Source of the DNA: Acanthamoeba castellanii str. Neff
Lineage: Eukaryota > Discosea > Longamoebia > Acanthamoebidae
Assembly (NCBI RefSeq): GCF_000313135.1
Contig: NW_004457271.1
Span: 97,836-161,835, forward strand
DNA: 64,000 bases
Direction: 5' to 3'
In this document: one piece after another, positions 32,589 through 42,450 of the stretch
How positions within the stretch are numbered: the stretch's first letter is position 1
Layout of the letters: each line of letters starts with the position of its first letter
Notes under the pieces: generated by a model
Database searches by the model: none
What the model was told of the DNA's origin: nothing
What the model saw: the letters and a program-made list of their open reading frames with translations, nothing else
Made by a program: the position numbers and the translations under genes

Positions 32589-33223
32589 TTATTTCTTGAC
32601 GTGGTCGGACCACGAGAGCACAGGAACGAGGTTGTGGTTGCTTTGAACCAACAGCTCCATCGTCGGAGCATAGTCGTGGTCGCCCAGCTTGTAGTTGTGG
32701 ATGACCCGGAAGGAGTCGGGCGGGGGGCACGATCGCGCCATGGAGCGGTCGTAGGTGTGCTTCCACCACTGGTCGTCGAGTATGAGCGGCGCGTAGGGTT
32801 GGCCTGTGACCGGGTCCACGATCTGCTCGAGGAAGGCGGACACCTTGCGGTAGTCCTGGTCTGGCTTCAACCAGTACAGCAGGCCCGCCTTCTCCTTCTC
32901 CAAGATGAGCTGCTTGAAGTCTTCGGGGAACGCGTAGTAGCGCGTTGGCTGCCGCAACGACTCCTTCCGCTCCCTCTCGTTTTCAGGGAACACTTCATCA
33001 AGGGTGAAGATGTAGGTGAGCCTGTTGTATGGCTAAGGGGGTGGGTCGACGGCGCTATATACATACCCCAGCTACGCTTGCTGCCAAAGAAGAAGATGGC
33101 GCTTTGCATGACCTCAAGCGGCACCGCCCTGAACTCCCTGTGCAGAAAAGAGGCACTGATAAACACATGCCTCGGCGAGCCCTGCGTTGTGGCGCCCTTG
33201 TCCTGGTCAGGCGTGCTCTCCAT
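32589..33223 (-). CDS. Unknown protein of about 180 residues
   Basis: The two-exon model starts at 33223 (MESTPDQDKGATTQ), passes VPLEVMQSAIFFFGSKRSW, and after an intron with donor GTATGT and acceptor GATGAAG continues VFPENERERKESLRQPTRYY. It ends HVKK at 32589. The downstream acceptor was chosen because it alone restores the clearly protein-like frame. The composition is mixed and folded-looking (LLYWLKPDQDYRKVSAFLEQ, LILDDQWWKHTYD). There is no signal peptide or membrane helix, and I do not recognise the family. Its start lies 170 bp from the divergent Ran-vWA gene, so the two may share a promoter. Confidence 0.6.
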
Positions 33224-33392
33224 GCTTTGCTCTACAATAAAATAAATATATAAATATCTATTAAATGTGAAGAGAAAAATAAAATGGTAAAAAATCACTG
33301 AATAATGGCGCCACAACGCAGACAAGCTTCTCGAAGATTCGCGAGTGGGAGGGGGTGAGCCCCTGCTGAACTGCGCTTCGACCAGGAACATA

Positions 33393-36300
33393 ATGCAGGC
33401 AGGATCGCAAGCCCCACGTTTCAAGCTGGTGCTGGTGGGTGATGCCGCCGTGGGCAAGTCCACCTTCCTCATGCGGCACTTGTGTGGCGAGTTCGAGCGC
33501 AAGCATATCCGTACCCCCCCCCCAACATGCTTTCTTCCTGCTCGCCAGGGTGCGGAGTGAGTGACTCGCCCTTGCCTACAGCCACCATGACCAGCCAGCC
33601 GCGAGACTTGCAGTTCTACACCACCATAGGCGCGCTGTGCTTCGAGGTGTGGGATTGCCCGCCAAGCCCCGAGGCTGTGAGGGAGTCGCTGTGCGTGCTT
33701 TCATCTACTCTACCGGAAACAACGTGCAGTAGGGTTGATGATTGAGCTCATCGTGCTTATTCCCATCATCAGGGTGGACGCCAGCGGGGTCATCATCGCG
33801 TTTGACGCCAGCCAAAAGGTGCGCGCTGCCACTGCGTTGTGGCCGCTGTGGCGTGATGTTTACAATAGGCGGGGCTTGTATGCACTGATTGTGAGCAGGA
33901 GACGACCAAGGGCGCCAGGTCGTGGTACAAGCTTGTGCGAGATAGCGCAGGCGAGTCTCTGCTCGTGGCCGTGTGCGGCTTCAAGGCCGACTTGCGTGTG
34001 CGCAGTCGTACCCCGGTCAAAGTACCGGGTGTGCCCTACTGGCCCGTGTCTGCGAGGTCGAACTACAATTTCGAGAAGCCTTTCCTCTTTTTCGCTCGAA
34101 GGCTTACCGGGTACCACCACCGCTCGCTCACCCGCGACACGTTTGAGTGCCCGCACTAACCAACATCGCCGCCCGCCGGCTACGTGGTGATCTTGCAGTG
34201 ATCGAAGTCTAGCATTCGTAGAAGCGCCAGCACTCTGCCCACCTGAAATCTCCTTGGGGTACGGCACCGTCCCACTACTGCTAACAGCACGCGCTCGTGG
34301 GGCTGTAGGTTTGACACACCGCGGCCATCGCAGGTTCTCTGTTGGTGGATCGAAGGACTGCGTGAACTTCCGGAAGAAGATAGAGCTCGGGGTTGTTCCC
34401 TCTGCTTCAGACCTCACCTGTGAGGGCCTCTTTGCGGAGTACTCGTTCAAGACTGACGCCAGCGACGGCGATCCTGCAACTTCGTCTGCGCTGTCTGCCA
34501 ACGCGGCAGGTGACAAGGCAGAAGCCGAGCTCTTCGCGCCAACGTACACCGATTTCCAGAGTCGACACCCGATCACGATGGAGGACGAGCTCTTCCTCAG
34601 CGTGGGCTCACGTCGAACCTCAAGGCTTCTCAATTTCCTCGTAAACCGCTCAACTTGGTCATCACTCTCGAGTACGTGACCCCTCACACTTCCGCAAATG
34701 CAGGCACCACGTCTTGTTTACGCAAACGTGTGTGCAGCATATCAGGCTCGATGGGCTGTACCTTCGATATAGACTGCGCTGGCAAGCCCAAGATCGAGAT
34801 CGCCAAGGAGGCAATCCTCACGCTCCTTGATCAACTCAAGCCGGACGACAAGCTGGGCATCGTGTTATTTGACCACCGATGTACCGTCTCCTTTCCCATG
34901 TGCGGTCTCTCAATTACTCTGCGCTTACACACTCAATGCCTTGTTGACTGCCTCATGCAGCTCAAGTGTTCGAGCAAGTCTCTCCGATTCTCCAGAAGGA
35001 CATCGGTAACCACCCCGCCGCTCCGTGCAAGCAACATTCATTGACCACGAACCTTATCGTGCCTTTGGTTGGCACGATTTTCCCTCACCAGGCCAGCTGA
35101 AGCAAAGGCTCATGACAGGCGTGAGCGCATGTGGAGGCACGGACATGAAACAGGGAATGCAACAGTCCATCGAGCTCGTGATGCCACATATTCGCCCCAT
35201 TGGTACGTACTCGTGCTCTGCTGGCCTCATACGACGATAGCTAACCCGTATCGTACGCGCGTACAGACACACACGAGAATCGTATAGTGTTTTTGACCGA
35301 TGCTCAGCCCACACACTCGGACTTGAGCGGCCAAGGCCTGAGGCACATGATCCAAACGAGCGCAGGCATCGGGGTACAGTACAGTACCTCTTGGCCCCCG
35401 CTCTGTTCCGGCTTGCTGACTATAGCTCCATTCATCGTTGTATGCAGCTCTTTACGACGTTCATCGGTGTTGGTGTAGACTTCAATTCTGAGCTGATCGA
35501 AGAGATTGTGAAGGTGAGAGGCGCCAACTACTTTGCCGTGCACAGCGTGCCCGAGTTCAAGGCGAGAATGAACGAGGTGCTCACCCCCACCCCCGTCCAT
35601 TCCTCCTCTGCTCATCTTCGTGCACGACTCACGTAATCGAATGGTAATCCAGGGCTTCGACAACATGGTTAACCCACTGCTGTTCGATCTTCACTTCCAA
35701 CTCGACTCCATGGCGTTCGACGTCGTAGAGGTGTTTGGGTCGGGCGACAGCACGCCGCGGAAGGACTTGCGGACGGTGATGCACGTCAGTTCGCTGTTTC
35801 CTTCCACCAGTACCGCGGAGGGGACCAAGGGCGGGCTCATTCTCCTCAAGCTTCGGCGGAAGCTCAGCTTTGGCGGCGGCAAGGAACTTAAACGGAAGCA
35901 GCCATCGGACGACACCATCAACGAAGGCGCGGACGAGATGATCGACGACCATCCAAGCGGCAACAGCACCGGCGACATGATGCTCTTCACCATCAGCTAT
36001 TCCGAGCGGAGCGGCGCGACGAAGACGTCTAGCCGCTGGGCCACGCTCAACTCGACAGCCGGTCGGGCTGCGGTGAAAAGCACGCGCAAGGGCGTACTCC
36101 TTGCCCGATACGTGCAGCTCGTGCGGGAGTGGATCGCCGACAAGCGCAACCAAACGCCAACGCCGCCGACCACGTACACCGCCCCATCGGCGCCATTCGC
36201 ATTCCAGGCCTCCTCCACCCCTTCATTCCTGTTCGGCCCGCCCGCTCCGGTCACTTCTGCCTTCGCACCATCGCCCGCCTCGTTCTCCTTCGGATCCGCT

Positions 36301-36558
36301 CCGGCCAATGCCGCGCCCGCCGACACCCTCCCGCCGGCGACTGCCGCGACGGCCAGCGGCGACAAGGCCTTGGACTGGAATGCTAGATTTGCGGCGTTCC
36401 TGGACCACTTTGAGAGGGAGATGGAGCAGGTGGGTGACGACAGCCTCTCCAAGGAGGTTGAAGTGCTCACCACGCTCGCCAGCAAGGCCAGCGAACTCCG
36501 ACCTTCGCACGGCTCCGCGGGCGACATGTCGATTCAGCTTGCGCTGTGGCAACATGAG
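33393..36558 (+). CDS. Ran-like GTPase fused to a von Willebrand A domain and FG-motif tail (last exon missing in this copy)
   Basis: The start at 33393 gives [17 protein letters not shown] (intact P-loop), GEFERKH, then FEVWDCPPS where Ran has WDTAGQ, CGFKAD where Ran has NKVD, and [19 protein letters not shown], a Ran signature. After an intron (34111-34198) the frame continues [18 protein letters not shown], the Ran C-terminal wording, and runs on without a stop into [13 protein letters not shown] vWA domain follows: LDISGSMG (MIDAS, made by splicing), [43 protein letters not shown] and [10 protein letters not shown]. The tail has Pro/Ala-rich FG motifs (FLFGP, FSFGSA). A one-base frame break lies at about 34605. 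The architecture recalls amoebozoan GTPase-vWA proteins such as Dictyostelium cpRas, but the GTPase motifs here are not permuted. The true last exon appears only in the second copy (to 37876). Confidence 0.75.
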
Positions 36559-37277
36559 GTACCTGACTGCCGCCATCTGACCAACTCTCACACCGCCCGT
36601 TCGCGTTCAATTCATCAGCTGACGAGCGTCATACATTGCTTCTTCTTCCTCGCGCTGTCTCTTTTCTCCGCGCCACTGCCGTGTGGTTGGGTTGGCTGCC
36701 AAGGAGACCGCCGTCGGTGTTTGTCAAGGCCACAAATTGCGTTGGCGGGCGCCGAACAAAACCACGAGGTGGCCTGTTGTTGGGTTCAAACCCAGAGAGT
36801 AAAGAGAAGAGCCTTGGCGCGGCCCAACCACCCAGACACCAGACTACTAACCACATCCACACAAGGTATTGCCTCTTCATCATCTTCGTCATCTTCGTTT
36901 TTGCGAACCAAAAGAACGAAGGCAGAACCCCGAACCCTGGGGTTTAGAAGATGAATCAGGGGCTTGAGTGAGTACTGTGGCCTTTGCAGCAGCTTACGTA
37001 TGGTTGGGTGGCGCGTGCAGATGAGCGGAGCCGACGAAAGCGAGGAAGTTGATCGCCATGTGCTGAAGAGATACGAAGTTGGCCAGAAGCTCGGCAAGGG
37101 AGTACGTGCCTCTATATTCTTCTATCTTCTTTATGCGCGATTTGACGAGCGTGGACGAGTAGTCGCAAATCACCTCAACGCATGCAAGGGCTTCTTTGGA
37201 TGGCCGTTGCCTGGTGATTTTTTTGATTAATTGATCTTCTTGTTCTGCCTCTTGCTACTCGCAGGCCTATGGCATCG
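36133..37277 (+). repeat. Left copy of a segment duplicated around the assembly gap
   Basis: From ATCGCCGACAAGCGC at 36133 to GGCCTATGGCATCG at 37277 this sequence is nearly identical to 37304-38614. It lacks about 166 bp, including the last exon of the vWA gene, and has small differences. Confidence 0.92.
37021..37277 (+). CDS. MAPK 5' end, duplicate fragment cut by the gap
   Basis: It repeats the first exon ([20 protein letters not shown]), the first intron and the first codons of exon 2 of the kinase at 38355, then stops at the run of N. It should not be counted as a separate gene. Confidence 0.85.
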
Positions 37278-37303
37278 NNNNNNNNNNNNNNNNNNNNNNN
37301 NNN
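37278..37303. other. Assembly gap (26 N)
   Basis: Twenty-six N separate two overlapping copies of the same ~1.2-kb sequence. The short stated length may not be a measured distance. Confidence 1.
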
Positions 37304-37876
37304 ATCGCCGACAAGCGCAACCAACGCCAACGCCGCCGACCACGTACACCGCCCCATCGGCGCCATTCGCATTCCAGGCCTCCTCCACCCCTTCATTCCT
37401 GTTCGGCCCGCCCGCTCCGGTCACTTCTGCCTTCGCACCATCGCCCGCCTCGTTCTCCTTCGGATCCGCTCCGGCCAATGCCGCGCCCGCCGACACCCTC
37501 CCGCCGGCGACTGCCGCGACGGCCAGCGGCGACAAGGCCTTGGACTGGAATGCTAGATTTGCGGCGTTCCTGGACCACTTTGAGAGGGAGATGGAGCAGG
37601 TGGGTGACGACAGCCTCTCCAAGGAGGTTGAAGTGCTCACCACGCTCGCCAGCAAGGCCAGCGAACTCCGACCTTCGCACGGCTCTGCGGGCGACATGTC
37701 GGTTCAGCTTGCGCTGTGGCAACATGAGGTACCTGACTGCCGCCATCTGACCAACTCTCACACCGCCCGTTCGCGTTCAATTCATCAGCTGACGAGCGTC
37801 ATACATTGCTTCTTCCTCCTCTCAGCTGGACTTAGCCGCGATGGCACCGCTACCCGACGACGATGAAGACTTCTGA
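37304..37876 (+). CDS. vWA-protein C-terminus, duplicate copy with the intact last exon
   Basis: It repeats the FG-motif tail and the helical end ([17 protein letters not shown] ... LALWQHE), then has an intron ending CTCTCAG and a last exon LDLAAMAPLPDDDEDF with stop at 37874-37876. One base is missing near 37320 relative to the left copy (CAACCAACG against CAACCAAACG), which breaks the frame at the very left end of this fragment. Confidence 0.8.
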
Positions 37877-38614
37877 CCCGTCACACTGTTTGTATCTCGG
37901 ACATAAAATGGGAGAGTGAGCATTGTGCCACCACGGACCAGAGCTTCTTGTGTCTCGAACGGTCGCCGGCTGCTCGGGTGACTACCCGGTAGCGCTGTTC
38001 TTTTCTCCGCGCCACTGCCGTGTGGTTGGGTTGGCTGCCAAGGAGACCGCCGTCGGTGTTTGTCAAGGCCGCAATTTGCGTTGGCGGGCGCTGAACAAAA
38101 CCACGAGGTGCCTGTTGTTGGGTTCAAACCCAGAGTAAAGAGAAGAGCCTTGGCGCGGCCCAACCACCCGGACACCAGACTACTAACCACATCCACACAA
38201 GGTACTGCCTCTTCATCATCTTCGTCATCTTCGTTTTTGCGAACCAAAAGAACGAAGGCAGAAGCCCGAACCTTGGAGGTTTAGAAGATGAATCAGGGGC
38301 TTGAGTGAGTGCTGTGGCCTTTGCAGCATCTTACGTATTGGGTGGCGCGTGCAGATGAGCGGAGCCGACGAAAGCGAGGAAGTTGATCGCCATGTGCTGA
38401 AGAGATACGAAGTTGGCCAGAAGCTCGGCAAGGGAGTACGTGCCTCTATATTCTTCTATCTTCTTTATGCGCGATTTGACGAGCATGGACGAGTAGTCGC
38501 AAATCACCTCAACGCATGCTGCAAGGGCTTCTTTGGATGGCCGTTGCCTGGTGATTTTTTTGATTAATTGATCTTCTTGTTCTGCCTCTTGCTACTCGCA
38601 GGCCTATGGCATCG
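37304..38614 (+). repeat. Right copy of the duplicated segment
   Basis: This is the counterpart of 36133-37277, starting at the same base as that copy and ending where it ends, on either side of the gap. Confidence 0.92.
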
Positions 38615-40200
38615 TATGGAAGTCAGTGGACAAGAAGACGAAGGAAACCGTGGCTCTGAAGAAGATCTTCGACGCCTTCCAGAATGACACCGACGCCCAG
38701 CGCACCTTCAGAGAAATCATGTTCCTCCAGGTGCGCGATCAACACCAACCTCAATGCACCCCCCCCCTCTGAATCGCCGTAATTGCTCAAAATCTTAAAC
38801 GCGCCTTTGAAACAGGAGCTGGAGCACGAGAACATCATCGGCTTGCAGAACGTCATGAAGGCCGAAAACGACAAGGACATCTACCTCGTCTTCGAATATA
38901 TGGGTATACGCTCCTTCTCCACCCGTCCCCCGCCACTGTTGCGTAACAGTGTTGCTGATGTGTTACCCTCTTCTTCTTTTTTCTTTGTTGTCTGAAAATT
39001 GTGTAGAGACGGACCTGCACGCCGTCATCCGAGCCAACATCCTGGAGGACATCCACAAGCAGTACATCATCTACCAGCTGCTCAAGTCGCTCAAGTACAT
39101 GCACTCCGCCAATGGTACGGTGTCCCTTCTCTTCCCACGCCGTGAACCGGTTGATCGTATCACGCTCGCACCCACATGACAAAGCGCTCATCATCAACAC
39201 AGTGCTGCACAGGGACCTGAAGCCCTCCAACATTCTGCTGAACAGCGACTGCCTGGTCAAGGTGGCCGACTTCGGTCTGGCCCGGTCCATCAAGGCGCTC
39301 GAGGAGAACAAGGAGGAGAACCAGGTGCTGACGGACTACGTGGCCACGCGCTGGTACAGAGCGCCCGAGATCCTGCTCGGCTCGACCAAGTACACCAAGG
39401 GCGTCGACATGTGGAGCGTGGGCTGCATCATGGGCGAGCTGCTCCTGGGCAAGCCCCTCTTCCCCGGCAACTCCACCATGAACCAGCTCGACAGGGTGAT
39501 CGAGGTGACCGGCCGCCCCTCGACCGAGGACATCGAGGGAGTGCAGTCGCCCTTCGCCCTCACCATCCTCGAGTCCCTGCCGCCCTCCACCCCGCGTTCG
39601 CTCTCGGAGATCTTCCCCAAGGCCACCGAGGAGGCGAGGGACCTGCTGCGGAAGCTCCTCATGTTCAATCCCGAGAAGCGCATCACCGCCGATGTACGTG
39701 TCGACTCCAATCGCACTTCCGCCCTCTTCATGTGGGGCCCATACTGACCGGTGGTGTTGCGCTCCGGCCTACAGGATGCCCTCAAGCACCCCTGGCTGTC
39801 GCAGTTCCACAACGAGGCCGAAGAAGCCGTCCACACGGGCAACATCGGTACGTCACCGCACTTGCACTTTCGTTCTCTAAGCGCTGTGCTCACTGCGCGT
39901 CGCACGTCGCTCTGTACAGAATTGATCATCGATGACAACAAGAAGTTCCCCATTGCCGAGTACAGGAGCACGCTCTACAACGACATCAAGAAGAAGAGGA
40001 AGGAGAGGAGGCGAAGGGCCAAGCTTCTCAAGAAGGAGAAAACCGATCAAGCCAAGGTGGTCAAGTCGGAAGATAAGAAGGAGAAGCGAGGCAGCAAGAT
40101 CCTCAAGAAGAGCGAGGAGAAGAAGGAGAAGAGGAGCAGCAAGATCTTGGGCAAGCGGGAGGGCAGCAAGAGGGAGAGCCGAAAGGACAAGAGCGCCTGA
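38355..40200 (+). CDS. MAP kinase of the ERK7/MAPK15 type with a TDY activation motif
   Basis: The start is ATG 38355. Exon 1 ends at 38435 (GQKLGKG, donor GTACGT) and exon 2 starts at 38602 ([20 protein letters not shown], with the ATP Lys). Further blocks are [40 protein letters not shown] and [19 protein letters not shown]. The activation triplet is [23 protein letters not shown] and the final [13 protein letters not shown] complete the domain. The C-terminus ([18 protein letters not shown] and on) is a highly basic Lys/Arg/Ser tail to 40200. The sequence around the domain is closest to ERK7/8 kinases, which act at cilia, in autophagy and in stress; the role in a non-ciliated amoeba is unknown. 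Confidence 0.9.
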
Positions 40201-40276
40201 GGCCTTCTCCACCACGCACCAAGGCCCCTCAGCCCTGAAGTGAACTCGTCCCTTTGCCAGCACCTTTGTTGTGTAG

Positions 40277-40282
40277 AATAAA
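40277..40282 (+). promoter_or_regulatory. Candidate polyadenylation signal of the MAPK gene
   Basis: AATAAA lies 77 bp after the stop codon. Confidence 0.45.
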
Positions 40283-40356
40283 ATGTAGCCACAAATCGTT
40301 CGTACTTACTGCTGCGTCGCCTGTTCCAACAAGGCATGCTCAGTGATCCAGAATAC

Positions 40357-40526
40357 TGCGGTGATGGTGTGATCTCAAGCAACCAGTCCCCTGTGGTGTA
40401 GTTGGCTAGCATTTCCGCCTGTCACGCGGACGACCCGGGTTCAAATCCCGGCGGGGGAGATCTTCCTTTTTTGGGGGAGATCATTCTCATTTGGTTGCCC
40501 TCGCCTCCTCTTCATTTTTTTTCCAA
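40357..40526 (+). repeat. Inverted repeat, left arm, containing tRNA-Asp
   Basis: About 170 bp match the reverse complement of 42000-42171 with only a few changes. The arm includes ~30 bp upstream of the tRNA and ~65 bp downstream, up to a T-run. Confidence 0.92.
40387..40459 (+). tRNA. tRNA-Asp (GTC)
   Basis: The acceptor TCCCCTG pairs with CGGGGGA. The anticodon arm is TCCGC-CTGTCAC-GCGGA with anticodon GTC. The T-arm is CCGGG-TTCAAAT-CCCGG. There is no intron. Confidence 0.95.
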
Positions 40527-40701
40527 GGCGCTGAAGATAGCTACAGGCAATGTTTCACCCCTCCGCTTTAACTATCAATTGTATTGGTATGTGAGCAAAA
40601 CGAATTTCTTGGCATAGCTCCTTTTTGCTTGCGCAAGCACTCGTGCTACAAGTTGCGGAGGGTGCGCCATCCCATTTGTGGGAGCTCAAGGGTCAAGTGT
40701 A

Positions 40702-40774
40702 GGGGGTGTAGCTCAGATGGTAGAGCGCTCGCTTAGCATGCGAGAGGTAAAGGGATCGATACCCTTCTCCTCCA
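40702..40774 (+). tRNA. tRNA-Ala (AGC), second copy
   Basis: It is identical over its whole length to the gene at 17950, including the U-U opposition in the acceptor stem. The flanks are unrelated except for a few bases. Confidence 0.93.
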
Positions 40775-41293
40775 ATTCTTTTTGGCCAACACAAAATGTT
40801 GTCAGGTATCCAGGGGAACCTTACCCAGACAGAATAATGATCATGAATGAGAAATCCTTTGCCTGTTTTCCTGTTTGTCTGGATGGATCATGAAGACAAA
40901 AAAGATGCTTGGGGGATCAAATAACCAGCTGGTGAATCCTGTAGATGATGTATTTTTGTTGTGTGGCCTTGCCCAGCCACCATCTCTTCATGCAATCATC
41001 ACATAGACATAGTACCCAACTCCAACCACACCTGGAAATGCAATTTCTCTGTCTTCACCAACAAGGCCTTTATGAGTTATCCATTTTCCATCACCCTTCA
41101 GCAGGTATCTACTGCAACAAAAGGCTGTCCTTGGGATATCCTCCTATGGCTCCAATCACCTAGCTCATGCAGTACTCATTGTGTTGTGAGAAAGAGGACA
41201 CTACCTGTGCCTTTAGGCCTGCGATTGCTGCAGTAAACGATTACACGGAATCCAATAGCAAGCTACGCCTTTAAAATTGGTCAGTGAAGCAAG

Positions 41294-41366
41294 GGCCGGT
41301 TAGCTTAGTTGGTAGAGCGTGGTGCTAATAACGCCAAGGTCGTGGGTTCGATCCCCACACTGGCCA
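41294..41366 (+). tRNA. tRNA-Ile (AAT)
   Basis: The acceptor GGCCGGT pairs with ACTGGCC (one G-T). The anticodon loop is CTAATAA within a GTGGT/G-CGCC-type stem, with anticodon AAT. The T-arm is GTGGG-TTCGATC-CCCAC. Confidence 0.94.
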
Positions 41367-41419
41367 TATCTTTTGGCAGCACTTCAACCGCAAGAAGACA
41401 GAGAGAGAGAGGTTGACAA

Positions 41420-41456
41420 CGTGGTCAAGGTCGTGGGTTCGATCCCCATACTGGCC
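41420..41456 (+). pseudogene. 3' half fragment of tRNA-Ile
   Basis: The stretch starting GTGGTCAAGGTCGTGGG and ending TACTGGCCAT repeats the variable loop, T-arm and 3' acceptor strand of the tRNA-Ile 55 bp upstream, with one change. There is no 5' half. Confidence 0.85.
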
Positions 41457-41536
41457 ATTCGTTTTCCTCGTGGCACAGGTCTCCTTCAGCAGGTATTCTG
41501 TGTGTCCCAAATGTCCATTGTGTGGCAAGCCTGCCT

Positions 41537-41596
41537 CATGGTGTAGTTGGCATTTGGTTTCTGGTACCTGGGACCCAAGTTTAAATCTGGGTGTAT
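41537..41596 (+). pseudogene. Degenerate tRNA relic, probably tRNA-Asp derived
   Basis: ATGGTGTAGTTGG followed, at the right spacing, by GACCCAAGTTTAAATCTGGG mirrors the D-arm and T-arm of the nearby tRNA-Asp. The anticodon arm is scrambled. Confidence 0.55.
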
Positions 41597-41999
41597 CACA
41601 TCTTGAATAAAATCTGCTTTTGATGGGAATGAGGTGGCCTGGGAGCTCACAGTAGGAATCCAGGACAGCTTTTTTAGAAATCCTATTCTGGTGTGTAACT
41701 GGTCCAGTGGATAACTTGAGTGCATGGTGGCTAGGGCTGGGGTGGCAGTGGGTGTGGTGTGGTTTACTTCCCACTGCTTGCTGTCCCCATTGCTGTGGAA
41801 GGGGTGCACCTGTTGGTTGGGCTGGTGGTTGAGTTTTGTGGATGGGTGGTTGGTGTGTAAGTGTGTATGGTGAAGCAGGACCAGGTCACCTGTCATGCAG
41901 TTGGGCTCTACAGGGACTGGGAGGGGTTGGAGTTTACTGTAGGGAGTGTGATGTTGTGTCTTGGTGTTCTGGCAATGGGGGCACCTGTGCACATACTTG

Positions 42000-42171
42000 G
42001 AAAAAAATGAAGAGGAGGCGAGGGCAACCAAAAGAGAATGATCTCCCCCAAAAAAGGAAGATCTCCCCCGACGGGATTTGAACCCGGGTCGTCCGCGTGA
42101 CAGGCGGAAATGCTAGCCAACTACACCACAGGGGACTGGTTGCTTGAGATCACCCTACCCCATCACCGCAC
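42000..42171 (-). repeat. Inverted repeat, right arm, containing tRNA-Asp
   Basis: This is the partner of 40357-40526; the arms are separated by about 1.47 kb. Confidence 0.92.
42063..42135 (-). tRNA. tRNA-Asp (GTC), inverted copy
   Basis: It is the same as the copy at 40387 except for one base in the T-stem (closing pair C-T instead of C-G), which may weaken this copy. Confidence 0.9.
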
Positions 42172-42450
42172 CTTTATGTTCTTGATCGCACTGTCTCCAG
42201 GTGGTCCACGATCCCTTGCCTCACTCTCGGGGGTTGATAGGCAAACTCTGGGTGCAAAGTGGAGAACACATGCATATTTGCTTGCAAGGGGAAGAACTTA
42301 TGATGGGATGTGTTGGGCCTGAAGAAAAAAGAGAAAAGAAGGAAGAAGCACTTTCCTCCTTCACCTGTGGTGGTTGCCGGGCCAGCTTGCGACTGTGCAA
42401 GTTCAACTTGGTTGAAGGGGCTGGGTGGGTGGCTGGTGCTGGCTTGCCGC

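Larger units (their letters stand above)
40460..42062. other. tRNA cluster spacer, second part
   Basis: This is AT-richer spacer between the two inverted tRNA-Asp genes, with tRNA-Ala, tRNA-Ile and at least two tRNA relics. I see no credible protein gene. Open frames across the tRNA genes are accidental. Confidence 0.65.

Noticed and set aside
33393..34110. Circularly permuted Ras domain as in Dictyostelium cpRas
   Set aside because: The P-loop precedes the NKxD and SAK equivalents, so the motif order is normal.
36133..38614. Genuine tandem duplication of the vWA and MAPK gene ends
   Set aside because: The copy borders coincide with the two sides of the N gap, which points to unmerged contigs. 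I keep it as an assembly finding.
40402..40893. Short ORFs running through the tRNA-Asp and tRNA-Ala genes
   Set aside because: They overlap structural RNA genes and show no protein character.
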